A stretch of DNA of 20,820 nucleotides, taken from the NCBI GenBank assembly GCA_934647145.1, contig CAKUFB010000018.1, forward strand, positions 1 to 20,820, read 5' to 3'. The notes beneath the pieces were generated by a model that had not been told where the DNA came from, did not search any database, and was given only the letters and a program-made list of their open reading frames with translations. Made by a program: the position numbers and the translations under genes. This stretch comes from an uncultured Clostridia bacterium (lineage in GTDB: Bacteria > Bacillota > Clostridia > Christensenellales > Aristaeellaceae). The first letter of the stretch is position 1. Each line of letters starts with the position of its first letter. Below are positions 1 to 6,864 of the stretch, piece by piece.

Positions 1-78
1 GACGATCAGCTCATGCAGGGCGTTCGCAGCATGCAGCGCGCCGCCCGCGAGCTCGCCGACCGCTTCGAGCGGCTGTAG
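1..78 (+). CDS. C-terminal end of an unidentified protein (partial)
   Basis: Frame 1 is open from the window edge to a TAG at 76-78 and encodes 25 residues ending in RFERL. The visible segment is rich in Arg, Ala and Glu with hydrophobic spacing typical of an amphipathic helix, as at the end of coiled-coil or chemoreceptor-like proteins, but it is too short to identify. A strong hairpin follows at 107-153, which fits a gene end. The function is unknown and the assignment rests only on the open frame, the stop and the downstream terminator. Confidence 0.45.
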   Translation, partial: DDQLMQGVRSMQRAARELADRFERL

Positions 79-106
79 GTCAGCGCGCCTGCCGCTCAGA
101 CATGCA

Positions 107-153
107 AAACAGGCCTCCCTCTCCGGACTGGCTTTCCGAAGGGAGGCCTGTTT
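107..153. terminator. Bidirectional rho-independent terminator
   Basis: A perfect 14-bp inverted repeat (AAACAGGCCTCCCT at 107-120 and its complement at 140-153) flanks a 19-nt loop. A-rich and T-rich ends lie on both sides, so the hairpin can end both the partial gene on its left (+) and the membrane protein gene on its right (-). Confidence 0.8.
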
Positions 154-164
154 GTGTGCGCGCG

Positions 165-860
165 TCAGGCGGCCTTTTCCGCCTTGCGCTTGCGGATGGC
201 GAAGAAGCCGGCCACAGAAACGGCCAGCGCGGCCAGCGCGTCAAAGATGATGTCCTTCATCGTGTCGCGCAGCGCGGCCTGACCCACCAGCAGCACGCCC
301 TGCTCGGTGGCGTACTTCTGCATATTCAGGCTCATCAGGCAGTCGCAGGTGTACTCATAGATCTCCCACACCGCGCCGGCGGCCAGCGCAAAGCAGAACG
401 CGAACAGCGACACGAACAGCGGACTGAGCGATACCCGCACGTTCTCTGCGCGGTTGAGCAGGTCGACCAGTATGAAGCCCAGCGCGCCCAGCATCGCGCC
501 GGAAAAGGTGTGCAGAATCGTGTCCCAGTGAGGCACCACATAATAGAAGGAAAACACCTCGCCCAGAAACACCGCGCAGTACAGGAAGACATAGTACAGC
601 ACGTAGATGAAGTTGGGAATGCTCAGATTCCACCTCCGGGAGATGGCCGAGGGCAGCAGCATGACGACAAGCCCCAGCGCGCACTGCAGCACCATGAGCA
701 TGTAGTCGCTCTTGACCTTCTGGAAGGACTCGCCCTCGGGGATGGAGACCGGAGCCTGAATCAGGCGGATCACCGAGAATACCACCGACAGCGCCAGGGA
801 GACGAAGAGTATGCGGCCGGCTATCTCGCTCAGGCTGAGCTTTCTTCTTTGTTTATTCAT
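165..860 (-). CDS. YjdF/DUF2238-like integral membrane protein
   Basis: The 231-residue product has about six hydrophobic segments (roughly residues 12-31, 54-70, 83-100, 118-134, 148-164 and 204-222) and short charged ends (MNKQRRK at the start, RKRKAEKAA at the end). Conserved polar residues lie at membrane borders: HWDTILH at 111-117, WEIYE at 165-169 and DTMKDIIFD at 199-207. This spacing of His, Asp and Glu resembles the YjdF/DUF2238 family, whose biochemical role is not established. The start is supported by an AGAAAGGAAG ribosome site on the minus strand. It shares the terminator at 107-153 with the gene on its left. I am fairly sure it is a real membrane protein, less sure of the family. 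Confidence 0.8.
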   Translation of the reverse strand: MNKQRRKLSLSEIAGRILFVSLALSVVFSVIRLIQAPVSIPEGESFQKVKSDYMLMVLQCALGLVVMLLPSAISRRWNLSIPNFIYVLYYVFLYCAVFLGEVFSFYYVVPHWDTILHTFSGAMLGALGFILVDLLNRAENVRVSLSPLFVSLFAFCFALAAGAVWEIYEYTCDCLMSLNMQKYATEQGVLLVGQAALRDTMKDIIFDALAALAVSVAGFFAIRKRKAEKAA

Positions 861-892
861 GCCGTATGCTTCCTTTCTTCACAGCTCTTTCA

Positions 893-898
893 ATCATA
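893..898 (-). promoter_or_regulatory. Probable extended -10 for the YjdF-like gene
   Basis: Read on the minus strand, TGCTATGAT contains a 5/6 match to TATAAT preceded by the TGn extension, about 33 bases upstream of the start codon. No good -35 is visible at normal spacing, so the call depends on the extended -10, which recurs at other promoters here. Confidence 0.4.
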
Positions 899-1012
899 GC
901 ATAGCAAATTCTTCACGCTTCGGCAATAGGCAATTCATGTCGTTTGTTGGAATTTCCCGTAAGCAGAATCGTTGTTTTCCGGCGCGGGAGGGGGGTCTTC
1001 GCTCGGGTGAAT

Positions 1013-1108
1013 CCCGCTCCCCGGCGGCTTCGCCGCCGGGGAGCGGGGCGGGCTGCCGCCCTCCCCGCACCCCTCCCGCGCCCGGCGGCTTCGCCGCCGG
1101 GGAGCGGG
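1013..1108. repeat. Two GC-rich hairpins sharing a 28-bp direct repeat
   Basis: A 28-bp sequence beginning CCCGGCGGCTTCGCCGCCGG occurs at 1020-1047 and again at 1081-1108. The first copy forms a perfect 15-bp stem (1013-1027 with 1033-1047) around CTTCG. The second forms an 8-bp stem (1081-1088 with 1094-1101). They lie in the 342-bp gap between two minus-strand genes. Neither is followed by a clear T-run, so they look more like dispersed structured DNA than ordinary terminators. The frames here are open only because of GC content. Confidence 0.7.
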
Positions 1109-1195
1109 CACTGCCCGGTCGAGAGGGCTGCGTCCCAGAGTTTTCCGCAAACGAAGCATCCTGCGACTTTAATCTGTGGCCGGAGGATGCGCGCG
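1105..1195 (+). repeat. Distant copy of repeat family 2 (structured unit)
   Basis: The order of motifs matches the tandem unit at the right end of the window: GGGCACTGCCCGG at 1106-1118, TTTTCCG at 1141-1147, then a hairpin (GCATCCT at 1156-1162 with AGGATGC at 1184-1190) whose loop carries CTTTAATCTGTGG at 1167-1179. The right-end units have CTTTAATCTATGG in the equivalent loop. The stems differ in sequence while the loop is kept, so structure plus loop seems to define the family. Confidence 0.55.
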
Positions 1196-1202
1196 GCCGG
1201 CG

Positions 1203-2378
1203 CTAGCAGCTGCCCCCGGACGCAGTCCGGTGTAAGATCCGCGCGGGAAGCGGACGATGAACGGTGAGCGCGCCCCTGGGGCAGAACTCCTGACAGCAGA
1301 AGCAGCGGATGCACTGCGCGCGGCGGATGTGCGGCCGTTTGTTCCGCATGTCGATGGCATGGGCGGGACAGGTACGCGCGCACAGGCCGCAGCCGACGCA
1401 CTTTTGCGGGTTGAGCGCGGGCCGCGAGCTCATGGCGACGCGGATGAACCGGGCGCGCAGGCGATCAAGGACGTTGCCCGTGCCCTCGAAGTGCAGGCCG
1501 TGCAGACTGCGGATGTTGTCAAAATCGGGTACGATCAGCTCGTCAAGCGGCCCCTCGACCACCGCCTCGTCCAGCTCTTCGGGCGCAAGGCCGCGCTTCG
1601 CCGCCTGAAACAGCGTGGGCACGCCGGATGCGTCCTGGCCGATCAGCCGCGCGCAGGCCAGGTCGAGCCAGTACGGGCTCTGTGAGGCCAGTATCGCCCC
1701 CACCTGCCGCGGCCTGCCCATCGTGGGGCCGTTGCCTTCCATTGCGATGACCGCGTCGGCCAGGCACAGCCTCGGCTTCAGGTATTCGTTCAGGTCGATC
1801 AGCATGTTCGCAAAGTCGCTCTCGTCCGGAAACCGATAGTGAAACTCCGGCTTGAGCGTGCCCGGAATCATCCCGAACAGGTTCTTGACCGAGGCCGACA
1901 TGCCCATCATGCCGTGCGACTTGAGCTTGCACAGCGAGATCACCGCGTCGGCCTTCAAAAGATACCCGGTCGCGCGGAACCGCCTGCACACCGCGCCCTG
2001 CGGGTACTCGACCTCCTGCTCAGAAAAGTCCTGATTGAGCTCGATCCCCTCGCGCTCCAGCGCCTTCATGCCGGTCGCGGCGTAGATCCGGCCGAGGGAC
2101 GCCGCGCCGTACAGGCCGCCCGGGCTGTCCCCCACCACCACCCTCGCCCCGCGCGCCATCAGCTCCCGCCCCAGCGCCAGCACGAGCGCCGGATGAGTGG
2201 TCGCCGCCGCCTCGGGCTTCATCGCCGAAACCAGATTGGCCTTGATCGCCACCCGCATGCCGGGCTTCACCCAGTCCAGTCCCCCGATGGGCGAAAGCGC
2301 CTCCAAAAGCGCCCGCCGCACCTCGTCCTCGCCATAGTCCGCGCACCGGGCAACAGCCACCTCGCACGCCATACGCAT
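1203..2378 (-). CDS. DUF362 domain protein with C-terminal 2x[4Fe-4S] ferredoxin domain
   Basis: The 391-residue product begins MRMACEVAVARC. The body matches the DUF362 fold (iron-sulfur-associated proteins of unknown reaction), with VVVGDSPGG and a KLKSHGMMGMSASVKNLFG segment typical of the family. The C-terminus has two ferredoxin motifs, CVGCGLCARTCP (327-338) and CIRCFCCQEFCP (356-367), each CxxCxxCxxxCP, able to bind two 4Fe-4S clusters, so an electron-transfer role is likely. The frame stays open upstream to 2540, but the minus-strand GGAGGGGG lies just before the ATG at 2378 (spacing 4) and suits an ATG at 2372 (spacing 10) equally well. A promoter at 2406-2434 lies inside the longer frame, excluding it. 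It is divergent from the isomerase-like gene. Confidence 0.9.
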   Translation of the reverse strand: MRMACEVAVARCADYGEDEVRRALLEALSPIGGLDWVKPGMRVAIKANLVSAMKPEAAATTHPALVLALGRELMARGARVVVGDSPGGLYGAASLGRIYAATGMKALEREGIELNQDFSEQEVEYPQGAVCRRFRATGYLLKADAVISLCKLKSHGMMGMSASVKNLFGMIPGTLKPEFHYRFPDESDFANMLIDLNEYLKPRLCLADAVIAMEGNGPTMGRPRQVGAILASQSPYWLDLACARLIGQDASGVPTLFQAAKRGLAPEELDEAVVEGPLDELIVPDFDNIRSLHGLHFEGTGNVLDRLRARFIRVAMSSRPALNPQKCVGCGLCARTCPAHAIDMRNKRPHIRRAQCIRCFCCQEFCPRGALTVHRPLPARILHRTASGGSC

Positions 2379-2405
2379 TCCCCCTCCACACTCAGCTTCC
2401 CGCCC

Positions 2406-2434
2406 AGTATACCATAATTTCCCGCCGCAGGCAA
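2406..2434 (-). promoter_or_regulatory. Promoter of the DUF362 gene
   Basis: On the minus strand TTGCCT (2434-2429), a 17-bp spacer and TATACT (2411-2406) with a TGG extension precede the gene, placing the transcript start near 2399 and about 20 bases ahead of the start codon. Confidence 0.65.
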
Positions 2435-2486
2435 CGCAAACCGTCCAGCAGCCGCCTGAAAAACGGACTTTTTCTTCGCGCGGGTG

Positions 2487-2515
2487 TGGACAAGGCGCGC
2501 GCGCTGTGATACAAT
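2487..2515 (+). promoter_or_regulatory. Promoter of the isomerase-like gene
   Basis: TGGACA (2487-2492) and TACAAT (2510-2515) are each 5/6 matches to consensus with exactly 17 bp between them. The predicted start is near 2522, leaving a 60-nt leader with AGGAGG at 2569-2574. Confidence 0.7.
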
Positions 2516-2581
2516 GTGAAGGAAAACTGAACCTGCGCATCCATCACCGACCGATATGGATAACAAATAGGAGGAAACACC

Positions 2582-3340
2582 ATGAGAATCTGCGTTCCCG
2601 TACCCTGCTTCTTTAAGGATGACTTCTGCGACGCCCTGCGCACCATCGGCAGCTTGGGCTTCGACGCGGCCGAGACCTACAACTGGAAGAACCTTGATCT
2701 CGACAAGGTGCGCGCCACCTGCGAGGAGACCGGCGTGGAGCTGCTGAGCATGTGTACGACCGAGTTCCGCATGACCGACCCCGCCTTCCGCACGCTATGG
2801 CTGGCCGGCCTGGCCGAGAGCGTCAAGGCGGCCAACCGCGTGGGCGCAAAGCGCCTGATCACCCAGGTGGGTCAGGACACCGGCGCCGAGCGCGCCCTCC
2901 AGCACGAGGCCATCGTCGCCACCCTGAAGGAGGCCAGGCCCATCCTGGAGGACAGCGGCGTGACCATCATGATCGAGCCGCTCAACACGCTCGTCAACCA
3001 TCCGGGCTACTACCTGTGGTCGGCCGTCGAGGCCTTCGACATCATCCATGAGGTCGATCATCCGCTGGTCAAGGTGGTCTACGACATCTACCACCAGCAG
3101 GTCATGGAGGGCAACATCATCCCCAACATCACCAACAACCTGGACTGCATCGCCCACCTGCACAGCGCCGGCCACCCCGGCCGCATCGACCTGCAGTTCG
3201 GCGAGAACGACTACAAGGTCATCTTCAAGCGCGTGGACGAGGCCGGCTACAAGGGCGCCTGCGGCCTGGAGTTCCGTCCCACCCTGGGCGGCGTGGAGAG
3301 CCTGAAGGAGTTCCGCCGCATCTACCTGGACGAGAAATAA
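2582..3340 (+). CDS. Hydroxypyruvate isomerase-like TIM-barrel protein
   Basis: The 252-residue protein belongs to the xylose-isomerase-like TIM-barrel superfamily, closest in pattern to hydroxypyruvate isomerase (Hyi) and ketose 3-epimerases. Candidate metal and catalytic residues are E132 in IEPLNT, D168 and H171 in VYDIYHQQ, H194 in AHLHSAGHPGR and E230 in GLEFRP; the two glutamates correspond to the proton-shuttling pair of this superfamily. The length is normal for the family (about 250-260). The start follows AGGAGG with 7-nt spacing. The gene is monocistronic between its own promoter and a strong terminator. The exact substrate (hydroxypyruvate/tartronate semialdehyde or a ketose) cannot be decided from sequence. 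Confidence 0.88.
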   Translation: MRICVPVPCFFKDDFCDALRTIGSLGFDAAETYNWKNLDLDKVRATCEETGVELLSMCTTEFRMTDPAFRTLWLAGLAESVKAANRVGAKRLITQVGQDTGAERALQHEAIVATLKEARPILEDSGVTIMIEPLNTLVNHPGYYLWSAVEAFDIIHEVDHPLVKVVYDIYHQQVMEGNIIPNITNNLDCIAHLHSAGHPGRIDLQFGENDYKVIFKRVDEAGYKGACGLEFRPTLGGVESLKEFRRIYLDEK

Positions 3341-3355
3341 GCAGCTGACCGACAG

Positions 3356-3383
3356 CGGAGGCCCTCCCCGGCCTCCGTTTTTT
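3356..3383 (+). terminator. Rho-independent terminator
   Basis: A perfect 8-bp stem CGGAGGCC/GGCCTCCG (3356-3363 with 3370-3377), a 6-nt loop and six T residues follow the isomerase-like gene 15 bp after its stop. Confidence 0.93.
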
Positions 3384-3396
3384 ATGAGGAGGCAAA

Positions 3397-5823
3397 ATGT
3401 CGAAACGCAAATGGATCGCGGCGCTGCTGCTGGGGCTGAGCCTGTGCGCCCTCAGCCTGACCGCCTGGGCGGCGGAGTACGCCATGAGCGCCGAAAGCGC
3501 CCACCTGGACGTGAAAAAGAGCCTGAAGCTGACCGTCACGCTGGACGGAAAGCGCGCCCGGGGCGTGACCTGGGCAACTGAAGACGAACAGATCGCCGCC
3601 GTCTCGCGGGACGGCCAGGTGCGCGCGCTCAAGGCGGGCGAAACGACGATTATCGCGACCGCGCCGGACGGAGCGCGTCTTTCCTGCGCCCTGACCGTCA
3701 CCCAGCCGGTGACCGCGCTCAAGGCCGCCTCCCGCCTGACGCTCGAGGCGAACCAGACCGCTCCCTTTTCCGTAAAAATCCTGCCCGGCGACGCGACCGA
3801 CAGGACGCTGACCTATACCTCCTCCAACGAAAAGGTGGCCGCGGTGGACGAATCGGGCGTGATTCACGCGCTCCGGGCGGGCAAGACCAGGCTGACCGCC
3901 CGTTCGTCAAGCGGCAAAAAGGTCACGCTCAGCCTGACCGTCACCCAGCCCGTGACCGAGATTCTGCCCGAAAGGGCGGAGTATACGCTCGATAGCGGCC
4001 GCACGCTGACGCTGAGGGCCGCGCTCCTTCCCGCCGACGCGACGGCGAAAAAGCTGACCTATACCTCCAGCGCCCCGGAAATTGTCTCCGTCAGCAGCCG
4101 CGGCCGCGTGACGGGCAAAACGCCGGGCACGGCCACGATCACCCTGCGCGCCGAGAGCGGCGCGACCGCAGCCTGCACGGTGCGCGTCCTGCGCCCGGTC
4201 AGGTCGGTCAGGGCCGCGTCCGCCCGCCTGACCCTGAACGCGGGCGAAAAACAGACTCCGGTCTTTTCCGTGCTGCCTCAGGACGCGACCGATAAAAGCC
4301 TGACCTTCGTCTCCAGCGACCCGTCGGTGCTCTCTGTTGACCCGGCGACCGGCGAGGTCACCGCGATCAAGCCGGGCGCGGCCACGCTGACCGCCCGTTC
4401 AGTCAACGGCAAAACCGACCGGATTCGCTTCACCGTCCTGCAGCCCGTGCAGTCGGTGAGCCTTTCCGGCCAGGCGCTGACGCTCGACCGCGGGAGCAGT
4501 CTGCGCCTGAGCGCCCATGTCGAGCCCCAGGACGCGACCGACCAGCGCCTGACCTACGCCAGCTCCGATAAGAAAATCGCGACCGTCTCCTCAAACGGCA
4601 CGGTTTCGGCCAAAATGCCGGGCGAGGTCACGCTCACCGTCACCGCGGCGAGCGGCGCGTCGGCCAGCCTGCGCCTGACCGTGACCCAGCCGGTGACGCG
4701 CGTTTCCTTCGGCTTTGACAGCAAAACGATCGACAAATACGAGACGCTCGAGCTCTCCCCCGCCATCCTCCCCGCCGACGCGACCGAGCGCAGCCTGGTC
4801 TACTCCAGCAGCAACCCGGCCGTCGCCGCCGTCAACCAGAAGGGCGAGCTGACCGGCGTGAACGCCGGAACCGCCGTCGTCACCGCGAAGGCCGCCAGCG
4901 GCAAAAAGGCCTCCTTCCGCGTGACCGTGAAGGAAATCGCGCTGACCGGCCTGCGCGTCGAGCGGCTGTACCTGAACCTCAGGCCCGGCGAGTCGGCCGC
5001 GCTGAAGGCCTGCCCCCTGCCCAGAGACGCCACCGAGCAGCGCCTGTCCTATGAAAGCCGCGCCCCGGGCGTCGCCAGCGTGGACGAAAAGGGCCGCGTG
5101 CAGGCGCTTTGTCTGGGCGAGACGCAGATCGTCGTCTCCACCGCGGGCGAGCGTCCCTTCACGCAGACCGTGCGCGTCGTGGTCAGCGAGCAGCCGATCA
5201 AGCGCCTTTCGGGCGTGACCATCGGCCTCAACGCCGGGCACCAGACCCGCTCCAACCCCAGACCCATCCCGGTCGCCCCCGGCGCGAAGAAAACGGTGTA
5301 CAGCATCAAGGTCGGCTCGGCCGGCGCTTTCACGCGCGTGCCCGAGTACGAGGTGAACCTGCAGGTGGCGCTCAGGCTGCAGAAGCTGCTCGAGGCCGAG
5401 GGCGCAAAGGTGGTCATGGTGCGTACGCGAAACGACGTGAACCTGACCAACATCGAGCGCGCCGAAATCATGAACCAGGCGAAGTGCGACCTGGCGCTGC
5501 AAATCCATTGCAACGGCAGTCGAAACCAGACGCTGCAGGGCTTCAGCGTGTACGCGCAGCAGCTGGGCGACGTGGCTCCGCGCAGTCAGGCGCTGGCGAA
5601 GACCATGCTGCCCGCGATTCTCACCGTCTGCGGCGCCAGAAACGCCGGCTGCCACACCAGCGCGCGCTACGCCTCGCTGAACTGGTCAACCGTGCCCAGC
5701 GTGCTGCTCGAGATGGGCTATCTTTCCAACGCCGACGAGGATCGCCTGCTCAACACCGCCGACTATCAGGATTTGCTCGCTCAGGCCATCTGCGAGGGAC
5801 TGGTCGCCTGCTTCGCGAAGTAA
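3397..5823 (+). CDS. Secreted N-acetylmuramoyl-L-alanine amidase with seven Big2 Ig-like repeats
   Basis: The 808-residue protein starts with a signal peptide (KRK, a hydrophobic run, cleavage near AWA-AEYA at about residue 26). Seven repeats of roughly 80 residues follow, each with a pattern like LPxDATxxxLTYxSS, VxxVxxxGxVxAxxxG and TxTA, separated by VTQPV-like linkers: bacterial Ig-like group 2 domains that bind or span the wall. From about residue 605 comes an Amidase_3 domain: H615 (NAGHQ), E652 (PEYEVN) and H704 (LQIHCNGS) fit the zinc ligands and E772 (LLEMGYLSN) the catalytic glutamate. It should cleave the amide between muramic acid and the stem peptide outside the cell. AGGAGG lies only 4 nt before the ATG and just after the upstream terminator. 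Confidence 0.93.
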   Translation: MSKRKWIAALLLGLSLCALSLTAWAAEYAMSAESAHLDVKKSLKLTVTLDGKRARGVTWATEDEQIAAVSRDGQVRALKAGETTIIATAPDGARLSCALTVTQPVTALKAASRLTLEANQTAPFSVKILPGDATDRTLTYTSSNEKVAAVDESGVIHALRAGKTRLTARSSSGKKVTLSLTVTQPVTEILPERAEYTLDSGRTLTLRAALLPADATAKKLTYTSSAPEIVSVSSRGRVTGKTPGTATITLRAESGATAACTVRVLRPVRSVRAASARLTLNAGEKQTPVFSVLPQDATDKSLTFVSSDPSVLSVDPATGEVTAIKPGAATLTARSVNGKTDRIRFTVLQPVQSVSLSGQALTLDRGSSLRLSAHVEPQDATDQRLTYASSDKKIATVSSNGTVSAKMPGEVTLTVTAASGASASLRLTVTQPVTRVSFGFDSKTIDKYETLELSPAILPADATERSLVYSSSNPAVAAVNQKGELTGVNAGTAVVTAKAASGKKASFRVTVKEIALTGLRVERLYLNLRPGESAALKACPLPRDATEQRLSYESRAPGVASVDEKGRVQALCLGETQIVVSTAGERPFTQTVRVVVSEQPIKRLSGVTIGLNAGHQTRSNPRPIPVAPGAKKTVYSIKVGSAGAFTRVPEYEVNLQVALRLQKLLEAEGAKVVMVRTRNDVNLTNIERAEIMNQAKCDLALQIHCNGSRNQTLQGFSVYAQQLGDVAPRSQALAKTMLPAILTVCGARNAGCHTSARYASLNWSTVPSVLLEMGYLSNADEDRLLNTADYQDLLAQAICEGLVACFAK

Positions 5824-5825
5824 GG

Positions 5826-5940
5826 GAGGGATCCGTTCGAGAGGCGGCCTTTCTAAGAAAGGCCCCTCTCGAGCTCTCCCGGAAAGTACTTTGATCCGCG
5901 CAATCGGCAGCAAATACGAGCGCGCTTTCCCGAATGAAGC
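5826..5940 (+). repeat. Family 1 palindromic element, copy 1
   Basis: A hairpin at 5838-5871 has an outer stem CGAGAGG/CCTCTCG and an inner stem GGCCTTTCT/AGAAAGGCC. It is followed by the conserved tail GAGCTCTCCCGGAAAGTACT, TTGATCC and, about 35 bp later, TTTCCCGAATG. Reverse-oriented copies at 14070-14103 and 15900-15933 are nearly the same sequence. It lies two bases after the amidase stop and may also end that transcript, although no long T-run follows. Confidence 0.75.
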
Positions 5941-5956
5941 GCGATAATCGACAAAG

Positions 5957-5991
5957 AAAAGGCCGGAAATCCACATGATTTCCGACCTTTT
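5957..5991 (-). terminator. Terminator of the GtrA-like gene
   Basis: A 15-bp stem with one mismatch (5957-5971 with 5977-5991, loop CACAT) sits 2 bp after the minus-strand stop and is followed on that strand by a T-rich stretch (CTTTTCTTTG). A-rich and T-rich ends on both sides may let it act in both directions. Confidence 0.8.
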
Positions 5992-5993
5992 CC

Positions 5994-6455
5994 TTACTTT
6001 CTATACGCCCAGAACTTGTTGAGTGCGAAGTTGAGCGGTATCGTGACGACCAGGGTCAAAAGGCTCCCCAGGTAGTAGGGCACGCCCCAGCCGGTCAGCG
6101 CCAGCTCGAGCGCTGGCCCGAGCAGCAGCCCGGTCACGCCGTAGCAGGCGACGGTCTTCAGGTACGTCTTCAGGTACGTCTTCAGGTGCGTGCGCCAGCC
6201 CAGCTTCTCTCCCCCGCGGAACACGAAGCGGTTGTTCCAGTAGTATGAGTTGGTCACGCTGATCACGAACGCCAGCACGTCGGCCCAGATTATGCGCGGC
6301 CGCTCGGCAAGCGAGGCAAACAGCCAGTAATAACAGCCATACTTGACAGCGAAAGAGATGAGCGTGTTGCTCACCCCCACCAGCCCGAACTTGATAAACT
6401 GAACCAGTCCGCTCAGGCTGGGGTTCCTCCACAGCGCCAGCAGCTTTTCCTTCAT
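5994..6455 (-). CDS. GtrA-like membrane protein
   Basis: This 153-residue protein has four hydrophobic segments and the GtrA/DPMS pattern: QFIKFGLVGVSNTLISF at the N-terminus, a central SVTNSYYWNNRFVF, and TIPLNFALNKFWAYRK at the end. GtrA-family proteins are thought to help move polyprenyl-linked sugars across the membrane for wall or O-antigen glycosylation. An ATG at 6464 is in frame, but the minus-strand GGGAGG touches it with no spacing. The ATG at 6455 (MKEKLLALW) has 9-nt spacing and is preferred. No glycosyltransferase lies beside it. An internal TYLKTYLKT comes from a triplicated 12-bp unit. Confidence 0.88.
   Translation of the reverse strand: MKEKLLALWRNPSLSGLVQFIKFGLVGVSNTLISFAVKYGCYYWLFASLAERPRIIWADVLAFVISVTNSYYWNNRFVFRGGEKLGWRTHLKTYLKTYLKTVACYGVTGLLLGPALELALTGWGVPYYLGSLLTLVVTIPLNFALNKFWAYRK
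6156..6191. repeat. 12-bp unit repeated three times inside the GtrA-like gene
   Basis: CTTCAGGTACGT occurs at 6156-6167 and 6168-6179 and with one change at 6180-6191. The frame is preserved, adding four-residue units (T-Y/H-L-K) to a cytoplasmic or loop segment. This is a typical slippage-prone array. Confidence 0.85.
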
Positions 6456-6549
6456 ATAATCCATCCTCCCGATGCGTCTCTTTGAGCATTATACGGCTTT
6501 CAGGCGCTCCTGTCAAGGCGCGCGAATCCTGTTGTTCGAAGAAACGTCA

Positions 6550-6578
6550 TTGACGAATACCTTCATCCGTGGTATAAT
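6550..6578 (+). promoter_or_regulatory. Promoter of the small toxin mRNA
   Basis: TTGACG (6550-6555), a 17-bp spacer and a perfect TATAAT (6573-6578) with a TGG extension. The transcript should begin near 6585, leaving a leader of about 73 nt, long for a 33-codon gene. Confidence 0.85.
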
Positions 6579-6619
6579 GCCCTCGTTGGCAGGAAGGAAA
6601 CAGATGGCGCTTGGCTTTT

Positions 6620-6653
6620 CACCTCTGACGCTCTACAAAAGCAAAGGAGGTGA
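6620..6653 (+). promoter_or_regulatory. Shine-Dalgarno sequestering hairpin in the toxin leader
   Basis: CACCTC at 6620-6625 is complementary to GAGGTG at 6647-6652, extending to 7 bp with T6619 and A6653. It would bury most of the very strong AAAGGAGGTGA ribosome site (6643-6653). Hidden ribosome sites are common in type I toxin mRNAs. The segment 6631-6646 between the arms also matches the antisense transcript. Confidence 0.55.
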
Positions 6654-6657
6654 GATC

Positions 6658-6759
6658 ATGACTGACTTCGAGATCATCTCTGTGGTCATAATGATTGCCT
6701 CTCTTGTACTCAAGGCGATCAGCTTTGGTCGCAACATCGGGAACAAGAAGAAACACTAA
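6658..6759 (+). CDS. Small hydrophobic peptide, TxpA/holin-like type I toxin
   Basis: A 33-residue peptide begins MTDFEIISVVIMIASLVLKA and ends in GNKKKH. A short acidic N-terminus, one membrane-spanning helix (about 5-22) and a basic tail match the putative holin-like toxin group to which TxpA belongs. Such peptides insert in the cytoplasmic membrane and are toxic unless repressed by an antisense RNA. AAAGGAGG ends 7 nt before the ATG. The gene has its own near-consensus promoter, a self-complementary leader and a hairpin right after the stop, with a convergent consensus promoter downstream. The family call rests on size, composition and this architecture, not on an alignment. Confidence 0.78.
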   Translation: MTDFEIISVVIMIASLVLKAISFGRNIGNKKKH

Positions 6760-6858
6760 AAGCAAAGCCGCCATCCAGCGCGAACTGGTGACGGCTATGC
6801 CTTTTTGATTTACAATAATCAGAGGGGAAGAGCCTCTCCAAAAGCGTCATCCCTTCCT
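6758..6858 (-). ncRNA. Predicted antisense RNA antitoxin (RatA-like)
   Basis: A transcript of about 100 nt is predicted from the consensus minus-strand promoter at 6865-6893 to the shared terminator. It overlaps the toxin mRNA tail by roughly 50 nt. It also carries GCTTTTGGAGAG (complement of 6834-6845), matching 11 of 12 positions of the toxin leader at 6631-6642 just before the ribosome site, and CTTTGCTTTT near its end, complementary to 6637-6646. It could therefore pair with both ends of the mRNA, as in Fst- and TxpA-type systems. No significant reading frame lies in it. Confidence 0.7.
6762..6806. terminator. Bidirectional terminator shared by toxin mRNA and antisense RNA
   Basis: An interrupted stem (GCA-AGCCG-CCAG at 6762-6778 with CTGG-CGGCT-TGC at 6785-6800, loop CGCGAA) begins 3 nt after the toxin stop. 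A CTTTTT run follows on the plus strand and TTGCTTTT on the minus strand, so it can end both convergent transcripts. Confidence 0.75.
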
Positions 6859-6864
6859 GCCATC

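Noticed and set aside
102..899. Long plus-strand frame opposite the YjdF-like gene
   Set aside because: It is low-complexity (rich in Gln, His, Arg, Gly) with no ribosome site; the minus strand encodes a coherent membrane protein.
913..1401. Frames across the GC-rich intergenic repeat region
   Set aside because: They arise from GC bias and palindromes, have Arg/Pro/Ala-rich translations and no ribosome site, and overlap the DUF362 gene end.
4591..5655. Large minus-strand frame opposite the amidase
   Set aside because: Its translation lacks domain features and is a mirror of the codon bias of the real gene, which has a signal peptide, repeats and zinc ligands.
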